A model generated the notes under the pieces. That model was given only the letters and a program-made list of their open reading frames with translations. It did no database searches and had not been told where the DNA came from. From Gemmiger formicilis (GTDB lineage: Bacteria > Bacillota > Clostridia > Oscillospirales > Ruminococcaceae), in contig NZ_FUYF01000006.1 of assembly GCF_900167555.1 (NCBI RefSeq), positions 62,001 through 126,000 of the forward strand: DNA of 64,000 nucleotides. Direction: 5' to 3'. Made by a program: the position numbers and the translations under genes. Positions 41,557 through 49,823 of the stretch are shown here, piece by piece (the stretch's first letter is position 1; each line of letters starts with the position of its first letter).

Positions 41557-42345
41557 TTACTGGTCGTCGTCACCGTGGAGCTGGGCCTCACGGATGGCCT
41601 TGATTTTTTTCTCGATGTCAAAGCTCTTTTCCAGTGCGGGGTAAATGGCCATCAGGCTCAGCAGGCAGGGCAGCCACAGGCTGGTTAAAATCAGCACAAA
41701 GCTGGAAATCGGCCAGAACAGCGCCACAGCGCCCCAGTACAGCAGCTGCCACAGCAGGCCCAGGCCGCTGCGGGGCAGGTAGCCCAGGAACAGCATGAGG
41801 GAGTTCTTCAACAGTCCGGCGAAGGACAGGTCAAGCAGCGCGACCTGCACGTAGAGGTACTGGGCAATGCCGGCCAGCAGGATGATGGCGACCAGCACGG
41901 CGATCACGGCCACCTGCCCGCCGGCAATGTTGATGTGGCAGAGTGAGAAAAGTTCCATGGCCAGCAGCAAGCCGCAGACAGCGCCGGGCAGCAGGGATTC
42001 CTTCAGGTTGCGCTTCCAGGTGCGGCGGTAGGTCTCCCACCAGTAGCCGGGCTCGTCGCGCAGCGTGCGCAGGATCGTGTCGTTCAGGCCGACGATCTGC
42101 GGCGCGGCGATCATGCCGCCCAGCACGCCCGCGATGACGAGCGGGACCAAAGAGTGGGTCTCGACGGCGAACCAGACACCGGCGGCAAACGGCAGACCGC
42201 CGAGCATCGCCAGTATGCCGGCCAGCCAGATGGTGGAGAAGTCGCGGCCCAAAATCTCAAAAAAGCGGGCAGCGCCCTTTTTACGGGGGGCGTCGGGCGA
42301 TACGCCCGGGCCGGGTTTATCAAAATTGCGCGTGAAAAGTCCCAT
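41557..42345 (-). CDS. DUF624-like membrane protein
   Basis: A 262-residue protein with about six membrane helices and a charged C-terminal tail (KKIKAIREAQLHGDDDQ). The middle loop YWWETYRRTWKRNLKESLLPG is like DUF624/YesL proteins of Firmicutes, which often sit near sugar transport genes. Function unknown. AAGGAG precedes ATG 42345. It lies just upstream of the polysaccharide locus on the same strand. Confidence 0.75.
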   Translation of the reverse strand: MGLFTRNFDKPGPGVSPDAPRKKGAARFFEILGRDFSTIWLAGILAMLGGLPFAAGVWFAVETHSLVPLVIAGVLGGMIAAPQIVGLNDTILRTLRDEPGYWWETYRRTWKRNLKESLLPGAVCGLLLAMELFSLCHINIAGGQVAVIAVLVAIILLAGIAQYLYVQVALLDLSFAGLLKNSLMLFLGYLPRSGLGLLWQLLYWGAVALFWPISSFVLILTSLWLPCLLSLMAIYPALEKSFDIEKKIKAIREAQLHGDDDQ

Positions 42346-42431
42346 GATACAATAGCTCCTTATGGAATGATGTTGGGGGAAAAGGGGGCGCGGCGGCCTT
42401 TCGGGTCGATGCAAGCAGCGACCCCTGCGCC

Positions 42432-42510
42432 GTAGGGGCGGATTCCATATCCGCCCGGGGTGTTTGCCGCTGCCGCAAACGAGCACGGGCGGGCGATGCC
42501 CGCCCCTACA
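42432..42510. repeat. Family B dispersed repeat
   Basis: GTAGGGGCGGATTCCATATCCGCCC at the left and GGGCGGGCGATGCCCGCCCCTAC at the right. The right terminus provides the stop codon of the methyltransferase gene. Confidence 0.8.
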
Positions 42511-43195
42511 AAGTAGTGGGCCCGTAGAGGGCGGCACCGCTTTGAATCAGAATGTCCGGCTCGACGCGCAGGCCGGTTTTGCGGCCCTTCTGGGCTTCGA
42601 CGAGGAAAAGCCAGGGCGCGGCGTCGGGGCGGTTCTTGACAAAAGCCAGACGCTTCGGCTCAAGGCGCGCGGCGCGTAAGGCAGCCAGAATTTCCGCCAA
42701 CTGCTCCGGGCGCTGGCAGAGCAGAAACCGCCCGCCGTCCCGCAGGGCGCGGCGCGCGCAGTCCACGGCGTCGGCGGTGGTGCAGCTGCCGGTGTGGCGG
42801 GCCTCGGCCCGGCGCGGGTCCGGGCTGCGGGGACCGGCTGTGAAGTACGGCGGGTTGCAGGCGGCAAAATCGTACTGCCCCTGCTCCGGCCCGGCGGTGC
42901 AGAGCTGCCGCAGGTCGCCGCAGACCGGCGCGATGTGCGCGGCGTCGGCGTTTTCGGCCAGGGCCGCGGCGCAGAGGGCGGACGCGGCGGGGTCGATCTC
43001 CAGCGCGGTGCAGGGGCCGCGGTGCCCGGCGTCGTGCCAAACGAGTGAGACGATGCCGCACCCGCTGCACAGGTCGAGCGCACGCTCGTTTCTGCGGGGC
43101 TGCGCGAAGCGGGCCAGCAGCAGCGCGTCGGTGCCGAACGTCGCGCCCGGCGCGGTCAGCACGCGGGTGCCGTTGTCGAGAATTTCAACGCCCAT
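42506..43195 (-). CDS. tRNA1(Val) adenine-N6-methyltransferase family (YfiC/TrmN6-like)
   Basis: A 229-residue Rossmann-fold SAM methyltransferase. DLCSGCGIVSLV is the SAM loop and ACNPPYF the N6-adenine methylase motif. The N-terminus (TFGTDALLLARFA) matches the YfiC-like group. The TAG stop lies in the TTGTAGGGG end of a family B repeat, so the C-terminus was probably altered by the insertion. It starts directly after the Nudix gene stop. Confidence 0.85.
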   Translation of the reverse strand: MGVEILDNGTRVLTAPGATFGTDALLLARFAQPRRNERALDLCSGCGIVSLVWHDAGHRGPCTALEIDPAASALCAAALAENADAAHIAPVCGDLRQLCTAGPEQGQYDFAACNPPYFTAGPRSPDPRRAEARHTGSCTTADAVDCARRALRDGGRFLLCQRPEQLAEILAALRAARLEPKRLAFVKNRPDAAPWLFLVEAQKGRKTGLRVEPDILIQSGAALYGPTTL

Positions 43196-43735
43196 TCAGA
43201 CTTTTGCGCGCAGCTGCGCGTATTTCAGCAGTGCGACCTGGGTCTTGCTGTCCTTGATCGTGCCGTCCATCACAAGGCCGAGGGCCTCGTCGAACGGCAT
43301 TTTGACGACATCAAGGAACTCGCCCGCGTCGAGGTGCTGCGCTGTGCTGTGCAGGCCGGTGGCGGCCCACAGATAGATTTTCTCGCTGTCGTAGCCGACG
43401 GTGGCATAGACGACGCCGAGGTCGATAAAATTGTCGGCGGTCAGGCCGCACTCCTCGCTCAGCTCGCGCTTGGCGGCCTCAAACGGGTCCTCGTCCGCTT
43501 CGAGCTTACCGGCGGGCAGCTCCCAGATCTCCTCGCCGAAGGCGTAGCGGAACTGACGTACCATCGTCACGCTGCCGTCGGCGTCCACAGGCAGGATGCA
43601 GGCGCCGCCGTGGTGGTGGACGATCTCCCGCGTCGAGGTCGTGCCGTCCTCAAGCTGTACCTTGTCCACGGTCACGCGGATGACGCGGCCATTGAAGATT
43701 TCTTTGCTTTCCAGCATGGTCTCGGTATGTGCCAT
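43196..43735 (-). CDS. nudF: ADP-ribose pyrophosphatase (Nudix)
   Basis: A 179-residue Nudix hydrolase cleaving ADP-ribose to AMP and ribose-5-phosphate. The Nudix box GKLEADEDPFEAAKRELSEECG (split here: GKLEADEDPFEAAKREL then SEECG) is complete, and VRQFRYAFGEEIWELPAG is the ADPRase signature. AAAGGAG precedes ATG 43735. It abuts the methyltransferase gene. Confidence 0.93.
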   Translation of the reverse strand: MAHTETMLESKEIFNGRVIRVTVDKVQLEDGTTSTREIVHHHGGACILPVDADGSVTMVRQFRYAFGEEIWELPAGKLEADEDPFEAAKRELSEECGLTADNFIDLGVVYATVGYDSEKIYLWAATGLHSTAQHLDAGEFLDVVKMPFDEALGLVMDGTIKDSKTQVALLKYAQLRAKV

Positions 43736-43795
43736 TGCTTTTCTCCTTTGCAGAAAGGGCCCCGCCGTACAGGCAGGGCCGATACTGCTTCTATT

Positions 43796-45241
43796 TTACA
43801 GCAGACGCAGACAATAATCAATAAAGTCGAGCGTATATTTTTGGCTGCGCAGCCAATCAGAGGCGTGGCCGTCATCGAGGTAGGCCAGCAGGGCTTCGGT
43901 CAGGTTGGGGTCCTGCATCAGATACTCGCGGCAGTACTGCCCGTCCGGCTCCCGGATAGCCTGGCAGAACACAACGCCGCGGCCCTGAAAAACATTGACG
44001 CTCATCGACGGAGTCGGCGCCAGCCGGGCAGAGTCCACGATGCGCAGGGTGCGGCGGTCAGACTCCGCAGCGCGGCGCAGCCGCAGGAGCAGCTCCCGGC
44101 GGGTGGGAATGTCCGGCGCATCGCACAGATCCGGCGGAATGTCGAACATTTTCCCGGTGCGTACAAACTGCAAAAGACCTTCCTCACAGAAATAGAGGTC
44201 CGGGGCCTGGGCGCTCCACATCTGCAGGTGTTCGAGCAGGGCGGGCAGGGACTGCAGCGCGGCGCCGGGCCGGACAAGCTGCAGGGCCATTTTCTCGTCG
44301 GCAAACAGGGCGAACGGCGGCTGGTAGCGGATCATGGAGCAGCGGCGCTTTTCCGAAAAGAGGTCGTTGTACAGCGCTATGGATTCCGAAAAGTCGTGGG
44401 CATCGGTGGCGAGCTTCAGCACCGATGCGGCGTTGAGATATTTGCGGCTGAACGCAAGGCGCAGATTTTCGACGGCCTGGCGGTCCATGATGATGTAGGC
44501 CTTCTGGCCCTGGATGTCCATCATGACGGCGGCCTTGGGCAGCAGCAGATAGACAGGCATCAGCGTGCCGGGGCTGGGCTCGGTCATGACGTGGCGCACG
44601 ACGCGGGCCTCGTAATTCAGCTTGGGCAGGAAAAGGAACGGCAGTGTGCGGGTCAGGACGGACACGCCGGACACCCATTCCCGGGGAATGTCGCGGTTCT
44701 CGGCATAAACCAGCAGCTGGGACAGTGCGACGGGTGCGCCGTCCGCTGCCGAAAAGCGTTCTACCAGCACATGGTCCAGCGTGGGGTTTGTGAACGGCGA
44801 GAGGAGCAGCGGGCGGGTATCGCCGGACAGAATGTGGTTGGCCACCAGCGATGCCACGGCGGCGGCGACTGCGCGGCTGCCCTCTATGTACTGCTCGCTG
44901 CAGTGCAGCTGGCCGGCGGCTTCGTTGGAGATAAGGCCCTCGCGGTGGGTGAAATCCTCCACCCGGAAAGAGACCTCCAGCAGGTGGTGCAGCTCGGCGC
45001 GCAGCCTGGGATCGGGGCCGCGGCCACGCTGCTTGTATTGCAGCAGCAGGGCGGATTTCTGTTCCTCGCTCAATTCCAGCGCGTCGGCCAGGTGCTCCAG
45101 CTGGAACTCCCGCGGGGTGCGCTGACCGCTTACAATTTTGTACAGCGTGGAGCGGTCGATCGACGCTTTGCGGGCCAGCTCGGCCATTGTGCCGGGGTAG
45201 CGGGTGACGAATATCTTCAGGGTCTGGGTCAGTTCGCTCAT
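43796..45241 (-). CDS. HTH regulator with a large uncharacterised C-terminal region
   Basis: A 481-residue protein. Residues ~10-60 form an XRE-type HTH (PGTMAELARKASIDRSTLYKIVSGQRTP). The remaining ~400 residues are soluble, with no domain I can name; such regulators are common in Ruminococcaceae and may sense through this region. Start ATG 45241 uses GGAGG nine bases upstream; the ATG at 45256 overlaps that Shine-Dalgarno. It is divergent from the alpha/beta hydrolase gene. Confidence 0.82.
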   Translation of the reverse strand: MSELTQTLKIFVTRYPGTMAELARKASIDRSTLYKIVSGQRTPREFQLEHLADALELSEEQKSALLLQYKQRGRGPDPRLRAELHHLLEVSFRVEDFTHREGLISNEAAGQLHCSEQYIEGSRAVAAAVASLVANHILSGDTRPLLLSPFTNPTLDHVLVERFSAADGAPVALSQLLVYAENRDIPREWVSGVSVLTRTLPFLFLPKLNYEARVVRHVMTEPSPGTLMPVYLLLPKAAVMMDIQGQKAYIIMDRQAVENLRLAFSRKYLNAASVLKLATDAHDFSESIALYNDLFSEKRRCSMIRYQPPFALFADEKMALQLVRPGAALQSLPALLEHLQMWSAQAPDLYFCEEGLLQFVRTGKMFDIPPDLCDAPDIPTRRELLLRLRRAAESDRRTLRIVDSARLAPTPSMSVNVFQGRGVVFCQAIREPDGQYCREYLMQDPNLTEALLAYLDDGHASDWLRSQKYTLDFIDYCLRLL

Positions 45242-45323
45242 GGGGGCGGCCTCCATTTATTGAATGCTTTTACTATACCGCGAAAGTGCTGCGCTGGCAA
45301 GTGTAAACTTTTTTGGTACAACG

Positions 45324-45352
45324 TTGCGATATGCCGGGAAATTTGTTATAAT
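45324..45352 (+). promoter_or_regulatory. Promoter of the alpha/beta hydrolase gene
   Basis: TTGCGA 45324-45329, 17-base spacer, perfect TATAAT 45347-45352. Confidence 0.8.
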
Positions 45353-45380
45353 CTGGGAAAGTGAAAACGAGGTGACCGTT

Positions 45381-46367
45381 ATGAAAAAGCATCCTCTTTT
45401 GGCGGCAGGGGCCGCGGCGGGCACGGCGGTGCTGGGCGCGGCGTATGCCGTCTACCGCGTTGCCTTTTACCAGAAGCCGACGACGAAGGTGCCCTCCCCG
45501 GCGGATATGCCCACGCGGGAGTGCTACCGCAAGGCCATGGGCCCCGACGCCGACGCGCTGGCGCGGGATATGTTCAAGGCCGTGCACATCACGGCGCAGG
45601 ACGGTACGCCGCTGGCCGCACGCTACTACCACCACGCCGACGGTGCGCCGCTGGCAATCATCTTCCACGGCTACCGCGGCTATGCGGAGCGGGACGGCCT
45701 GGGCGGCTATACGCTGTGTACGGCGCTGGGCTACAATGTGCTGCTGCCCGACCAGCGCGCCCACGGCTACAGCGGCGGCCATACAATCACGATGGGCGTG
45801 AAGGAGCGCTACGACGCCCGCGACTGGACGGTCTGGGCGCGGAGCCGCTTCGGCCCCGAGGTGCCGATCTTTTTGATGGGCGTCTCGATGGGGGCGGCCA
45901 CCGTGCTGCTGGCCGCCGGGCTGAACCTGCCGGACAACGTCTGCGGCATTGTGGCAGACTGCGGCTACACCAGCCCGCGGGAAATCACCCGCAAGTGCCT
46001 GCCGGAGTATCTGCCCGGTATGCCGCTGGAGCTGACCTATGCGGTTGGACGGCTGGGCGCGATCCTGTTCGGCCACTTTGACCCCGAGGACGCCGACTGC
46101 GAGGCCGCCGCAGCGCAGAGCAAGGTGCCGATTTTGTTTGTCCACGGCGACGCGGACGGCTTTGTACCCTATGATATGGGGAAGCGCAACTATGAAGCCT
46201 GCCGCGCGAAGGGCAAGAAATTTTTGACGGTACACGGCGCAGAGCACGCCGTGAGCTACTACCACGACAACGACGCCTACACGAAGCAGGCAACGGAGTT
46301 TTTGCAGGATTGTCTGGCCCGGCGCGGCTTTGTATGGCCGCCCGAGACCGACGAGCCTGAAAAATAA
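45381..46367 (+). CDS. Alpha/beta hydrolase with N-terminal membrane anchor
   Basis: A 328-residue hydrolase. A hydrophobic stretch at residues 6-28 looks like an uncleaved signal anchor. IIFHGYRGYAE is the oxyanion region, GVSMGA the nucleophile elbow, HGDADGFVP the acid and GAEHAVSYY the histidine. It resembles the YqkD/bem46-like serine hydrolase group; substrate unknown. GAGGTG precedes ATG 45381. It may share a transcript with ridA 22 bases downstream. Confidence 0.88.
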   Translation: MKKHPLLAAGAAAGTAVLGAAYAVYRVAFYQKPTTKVPSPADMPTRECYRKAMGPDADALARDMFKAVHITAQDGTPLAARYYHHADGAPLAIIFHGYRGYAERDGLGGYTLCTALGYNVLLPDQRAHGYSGGHTITMGVKERYDARDWTVWARSRFGPEVPIFLMGVSMGAATVLLAAGLNLPDNVCGIVADCGYTSPREITRKCLPEYLPGMPLELTYAVGRLGAILFGHFDPEDADCEAAAAQSKVPILFVHGDADGFVPYDMGKRNYEACRAKGKKFLTVHGAEHAVSYYHDNDAYTKQATEFLQDCLARRGFVWPPETDEPEK

Positions 46368-46388
46368 TATAGAGGAGTGTTTAGTATT

Positions 46389-46796
46389 ATGAAGCGTATT
46401 GCTACCACGAACGCACCCGCCGCCCTGGGCCCCTATGCCCAGGCTGTTGACACCGGTGACACCGTCTATTGCAGCGGCCAGCTCGGCCTGGACCCCGCCA
46501 CCGGTGCATTGGCCGAGGGCGTGCAGGCCCAGACGCACCAGGCGCTCAAGAATCTGCAGGCTGTGCTGCAGGAGGCCGGTCTGACGCTGGACAATGTCGT
46601 CAAGACGACAGTATTTGTGCAGGATCTGGGGGATTTCGGCACCGTGAATGAAATTTACGGCACCTACTTCCACGGCGGCTTCCCCGCGCGCAGCTGCGTG
46701 CAGATCGCCGCGCTGCCGAAGGGAGCGCTCGTCGAGATCGAGTGCATTGCGGTGCGTGAGGATAAAAAGGCTGGCATTCCAATCGTTGATTTTTAA
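46389..46796 (+). CDS. ridA: RidA-family enamine/imine deaminase
   Basis: A 135-residue homotrimeric-type protein that hydrolyses reactive 2-aminoacrylate-like enamines. [22 protein letters not shown] and the C-terminal signature [22 protein letters not shown] with the catalytic arginine and glutamate are intact. GAGGAG at 46372-46377 precedes ATG 46389. Confidence 0.93.
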   Translation: MKRIATTNAPAALGPYAQAVDTGDTVYCSGQLGLDPATGALAEGVQAQTHQALKNLQAVLQEAGLTLDNVVKTTVFVQDLGDFGTVNEIYGTYFHGGFPARSCVQIAALPKGALVEIECIAVREDKKAGIPIVDF

Positions 46797-46799
46797 TTT

Positions 46800-46880
46800 G
46801 TGGGGGCGGATTCCATATCCGCCCGGGGATGCTTCCGCCACCGCGAACGGCGCGGGCGCATATAGAATGCGCCCCGACGG
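46800..46880. repeat. Family B dispersed repeat
   Basis: GGGGGCGGATTCCATATCCGCCC at the left, GGGCGCATATAGAATGCGCCCC at the right; same arms as the copy at 61257. Confidence 0.75.
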
Positions 46881-46920
46881 AGGCTCCGTGAGGGGAAATC
46901 GCAAATAGAAAACGCGGATT

Positions 46921-47000
46921 TGTAGGGAACGGTCTTGACCGTTCCGGGCCGTGAGTGCCGATCACAAAGCGCCGCGGAGGGGTCAAGACCCCTCCCTACA
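46921..47000. repeat. Family B dispersed repeat
   Basis: TGTAGGGAACGGTCTTGACCGTTCC at the left, GGAGGGGTCAAGACCCCTCCCTACA at the right. Confidence 0.8.
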
Positions 47001-47001
47001 G

Positions 47002-47046
47002 AAAAAGATAACCGGCAGACCGTTGAATCGAACGGTCTGCCGGTTT
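47002..47046 (-). terminator. Terminator of the amino-acid ABC operon
   Basis: ACCGGCAGACCGTT / AACGGTCTGCCGGT stem; the minus-strand side is followed by TATCTTTTTC. Confidence 0.75.
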
Positions 47047-47049
47047 CGG

Positions 47050-47832
47050 TTATTTCCCGTAGCTTGCCAAAAACTGCCGGGTGCGTTCCTCTTTGGGGTG
47101 GTCGATGAGTTCCTTGGCGTCGCCCTGCTCGACGACGACACCGCCGTCCATGAAGAGGATGCGGTCCGCAGCGTCGCGGGCAAACTTCATCTCGTGCGTG
47201 ACGATGATCATCGTCGTCTTGTGCTCGGCCAGCTCGCGCAGGACGCGCAGCACCTCGCCGGTCAGCTCGGGGTCAAGGGCTGAGGTCGGCTCATCAAAGC
47301 AGAGGATGTCCGGGTGCAGCGCCAGTGCGCGGGCAATCGCCACGCGCTGTTGCTGCCCGCCGGAAAGCTGGTGCGGGTAGTGGTTCTCCCGGTCAGAAAG
47401 CCCCATCTGCGCCAGCAGGGCCTTTGCCTGCGTTTCAATGTCGGCCAGAATCTGCCGCCGGTTCTGCTTGTAGTCGGGGCGCTCCTTCGCCAGGAGCTGG
47501 CCCGCCAGCATGACGTTCTGCAGCGCCGTGTACTGGGGAAACAGGTTGAAGCTCTGGAACACAAGGCCGAAGTGCAGCCGCTTTTTGCGGATGGCTTCTT
47601 CGCTCTGCGTTTTGGTGTCGGCGGCGCTCCACAGCGTTTCACCCGCTACCGTAATGCTGCCCGTGTCGGCAGTCTCCAGAAAGTTCAGACAGCGCAGCAG
47701 CGTTGTTTTGCCGGAGCCGGACGAGCCGATGATGGCGAGAGCCTCGCCCTCGGCCAGATCAAACGAGATGTCGCGCAGCACCTTTGTGGCACCAAAGCTC
47801 TTGCCGATGCCGTTTACTTCCAACAATGCCAT
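47050..47832 (-). CDS. Amino-acid ABC transporter ATP-binding protein
   Basis: A 260-residue ATPase of the polar amino-acid uptake family (GlnQ-like). Walker A GSSGSGKTT (36-44), signature LSGGQQQR, Walker B ILCFDEPTSALD and H-loop VTHEMKF are intact. It is the last gene of a binding protein-permease-ATPase operon. Confidence 0.94.
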   Translation of the reverse strand: MALLEVNGIGKSFGATKVLRDISFDLAEGEALAIIGSSGSGKTTLLRCLNFLETADTGSITVAGETLWSAADTKTQSEEAIRKKRLHFGLVFQSFNLFPQYTALQNVMLAGQLLAKERPDYKQNRRQILADIETQAKALLAQMGLSDRENHYPHQLSGGQQQRVAIARALALHPDILCFDEPTSALDPELTGEVLRVLRELAEHKTTMIIVTHEMKFARDAADRILFMDGGVVVEQGDAKELIDHPKEERTRQFLASYGK

Positions 47833-47844
47833 AGCCGCGCCCCC

Positions 47845-48504
47845 TTACTTGAAATAGTCCAGCCGCTTTTCCAGCCAGCCGAACAGCAGCGTCAGCGCAC
47901 CGACGAACACGAGGAAGAACACCGCCGTGGAGAACAGCGGCCAGATCAGGCCCTTGGCGCTGTACTCTTTCGCCATCATAATGATGTCCTTGTTGGCGAT
48001 GACGTTCGCCAGCGAGGTATCCTTGACCAGCGTGATGATCTCATTGCCCATGGGCGGCAGGATGCGCTTGATGACCTGCAGGAGCGTGACGCGGAAGAAA
48101 ATCTGGGTCTTTGTCATGCCCAGCACCTGCCCGGCCTCGGTCTGGCCCCTGGGCACAGCCTCGATGCCGCCGCGGTAAATTTCCGAGAAATAGCAGGCGT
48201 AGTTGATGGCGAACGCCACGACGGCGGCGACCAGACGCCCGCTGCCGCCGGACGGCCACGGGCTGGTGAAGCCCAGCAGGCCGGGCCCTAAGTAGATGAC
48301 CAGGATCTGCAGCATCAGCGGCGTGCCGCGGATGACCCAGACAAACGTTTTGACGACGCCGCGCAGCGGGGCAAGCCTGCTCATGGAGCCGAACGACACC
48401 ACCAGCCCCAGCGGCAGTGCGAACAATAGAGTCAGACCGAACAGCTGGCAGTTGAGCCAGAACGCCTCGGTCAGGCGGCCCCAGATGACTGCTGCCTCGC
48501 CCAT
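47845..48504 (-). CDS. Amino-acid ABC transporter permease
   Basis: A 219-residue HisM/GlnP-type permease with about five helices. The EAA-like loop AVPRGQTEAGQVLGMTKTQIFFRV contacts the ATPase. Its ATG overlaps the last base of the binding protein stop. The IRGTPLMLQILVIY segment is typical for the family. Confidence 0.94.
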   Translation of the reverse strand: MGEAAVIWGRLTEAFWLNCQLFGLTLLFALPLGLVVSFGSMSRLAPLRGVVKTFVWVIRGTPLMLQILVIYLGPGLLGFTSPWPSGGSGRLVAAVVAFAINYACYFSEIYRGGIEAVPRGQTEAGQVLGMTKTQIFFRVTLLQVIKRILPPMGNEIITLVKDTSLANVIANKDIIMMAKEYSAKGLIWPLFSTAVFFLVFVGALTLLFGWLEKRLDYFK

Positions 48505-49334
48505 CAGTCGGCCAGCGTCAGGCTGTACTTGTCGGCCAGGGCCTGCATCGTGTCGTCGGCCTTCAGCTCGTCAAAGGCGGCGTTCACGGCGTCGGCGGCA
48601 TCGCTGCCCTTGCGGAAGGCGACGCCGTACTCCTCGGCGTTCAGCTCGTCCTTGATGGCGAGGTTTGCGTAGTCGGTGCCCTCGCCGATCATGGCGGTGG
48701 CCAGCGTCAGATCCAGCACGGCGGCGTCAGCCGTACCGGCGGCGACCTCCATCAGGCAGTCAGTCTGGACGGACTTGCTGACGTAGTCGGCCTGGGAGAG
48801 GCTCTCGTCCTCGCTGATGGCGCTCTCACCGGCGGAACCGGCCTCGGCCACGATGGTCTTGCCGACAAGGTCGGCGGTGGAGCTGTAATCGGCATCGGCC
48901 TTCATGACGACGACCTGCGCGTTCTTGGCATAGGCCTTCGTGCAGGCGGTGTTGGCCATGATGTCATCGGTCAGGGTCATGCCGTTCCAGATGCAGTCGA
49001 TGCTCTTGGCGTCCAGCTCGACAATTTTGGTGTCCCAGTTGATCTCAACAAAGTCGGGCTCCACGCCCAGCTTTTCACAGACGGCAGTGGCAAGCTCGGT
49101 GTCAAAGCCGGTGAAATTGCCGTCGGCGTCAGTGTAGTTCATCGGCTCATAGACGGTGTAGCCGATGGTCATTTTGCCCTTGTTTTTGATGTAGGCAAGG
49201 TCGCTGTCGGCAGTGGCTTCAGCGGCGGAAGCTGCGGTGCTTTCCGTAGAAGCTGCCGTGGATGCGCTGCCGCCGCAGGCGGCCAGGCTCGCGGCCATGC
49301 CGAGTGCCAGAACGGTGCTGATGAATTTTTTCAT
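48504..49334 (-). CDS. Amino-acid ABC transporter substrate-binding lipoprotein
   Basis: A 276-residue family 3 solute-binding protein with a lipoprotein signal (SLAACGGS) and a Ser/Thr/Ala linker. Core signatures: IGYTVYEPMNYTDADGNFTGFDTELATAV and VVEAGSAGESAI-type hinge region (IVAEAGSAGE). Substrate is a polar amino acid, not further resolved. AGGAGG precedes ATG 49334. Confidence 0.94.
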   Translation of the reverse strand: MKKFISTVLALGMAASLAACGGSASTAASTESTAASAAEATADSDLAYIKNKGKMTIGYTVYEPMNYTDADGNFTGFDTELATAVCEKLGVEPDFVEINWDTKIVELDAKSIDCIWNGMTLTDDIMANTACTKAYAKNAQVVVMKADADYSSTADLVGKTIVAEAGSAGESAISEDESLSQADYVSKSVQTDCLMEVAAGTADAAVLDLTLATAMIGEGTDYANLAIKDELNAEEYGVAFRKGSDAADAVNAAFDELKADDTMQALADKYSLTLAD

Positions 49335-49399
49335 GATACTTCCTCCTATACTTTGCACAGATCCCTCACACTGCCGGTTTAAAGCGGCGGTATGCTTTA

Positions 49400-49428
49400 A
49401 TAGTAATGCAAAACCGCGGGTTATGCAA
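49400..49428 (-). promoter_or_regulatory. Promoter of the amino-acid ABC operon
   Basis: Minus strand TTGCAT, 17-base spacer, TACTAT; leader about 60 bases. Confidence 0.5.
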
Positions 49429-49492
49429 GAGGTTTGGGGGATTTTTGCAGAAAAAAGAATATTTATGCAGGGGAGAGGCGGCAGGCTGCGGC

Positions 49493-49521
49493 TTGACAAA
49501 GGGACAGCACAGCGTTATAAT
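49493..49521 (+). promoter_or_regulatory. Consensus promoter of a putative small RNA
   Basis: TTGACA 49493-49498, 17-base spacer, TATAAT 49516-49521: both hexamers are perfect, the strongest promoter in the window. No protein gene follows on this strand. Confidence 0.85.
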
Positions 49522-49527
49522 AAGTAT

Positions 49528-49627
49528 AGAAAAAGGCACTGCGACAAGCGGTTGGTCTCTTTCAAATTGGGTTGATAGGTAAGAACCTAAGAACCGTCAC
49601 TTGGCAGAGTGGCGGTTCTTGCTTTTT
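49528..49627 (+). ncRNA. Putative small antisense RNA
   Basis: Predicted transcript of about 100 bases from the consensus promoter to the hairpin AAGAACCGTCACT / AGTGGCGGTTCTT (49589-49620) and its T-run. It has no credible open reading frame with a Shine-Dalgarno. Its 3' two-thirds are antisense to the end and downstream part of the small peptide gene on the minus strand. Its 5' part (GCACTGC...GCGGTTGGTCTCT) is the same sequence that occurs in the leader of that peptide mRNA. Confidence 0.55.
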
Positions 49628-49686
49628 ACAACGATGCTCAATGTAATAGTCTTGCGACCAACATAAAACGTGAATGTAAAACGCAT
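49597..49686 (-). CDS. 29-residue peptide, candidate type I toxin-like product
   Basis: An ORF of 29 codons beginning MRFTFTFYVGRKTITLSIVV and ending NRHSAK. It has a strong Shine-Dalgarno (AAAGGAGGTGA) six bases before ATG 49686. The GGAGG is the 3' arm of a CCTCC-GAAA-GGAGG hairpin, so translation is likely controlled. A promoter lies at 49764-49792. The peptide has alternating hydrophobic residues and a basic tail; it is not a clear single membrane helix. The product is not recognised; the layout is what suggests a function. Confidence 0.5.
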   Translation of the reverse strand: MRFTFTFYVGRKTITLSIVVKSKNRHSAK

Positions 49687-49761
49687 GATCTCACCTCCTT
49701 TCGGAGGGTAGAGACCAACCGCCTGCCGTATGTGCAGTGCCCGCCGCATAAAGCGGCATAA

Positions 49762-49814
49762 AAAGAATACCATGTTTCGACGGTTTTTGCAACCGGGAAA
49801 CATGGTATTTTTTA
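49762..49814 (-). terminator. Terminator of the FMN alpha-hydroxy-acid dehydrogenase gene
   Basis: AATACCATGTTTC / GAAACATGGTATT arms with a 16-19 base loop; minus-strand side followed by CTTTTTATG. Confidence 0.75.
49764..49792 (-). promoter_or_regulatory. Promoter of the small peptide gene
   Basis: Minus strand TTGCAA, 17-base spacer, TATTCT. It lies inside the terminator hairpin of the upstream FMN enzyme gene. Confidence 0.5.
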
Positions 49815-49823
49815 TTGCGTTTT

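Noticed and set aside
45273-46904. A 543-codon minus-strand open frame over the hydrolase and ridA
   Set aside because: Antisense to two well supported genes and running through a family B repeat; no independent evidence.
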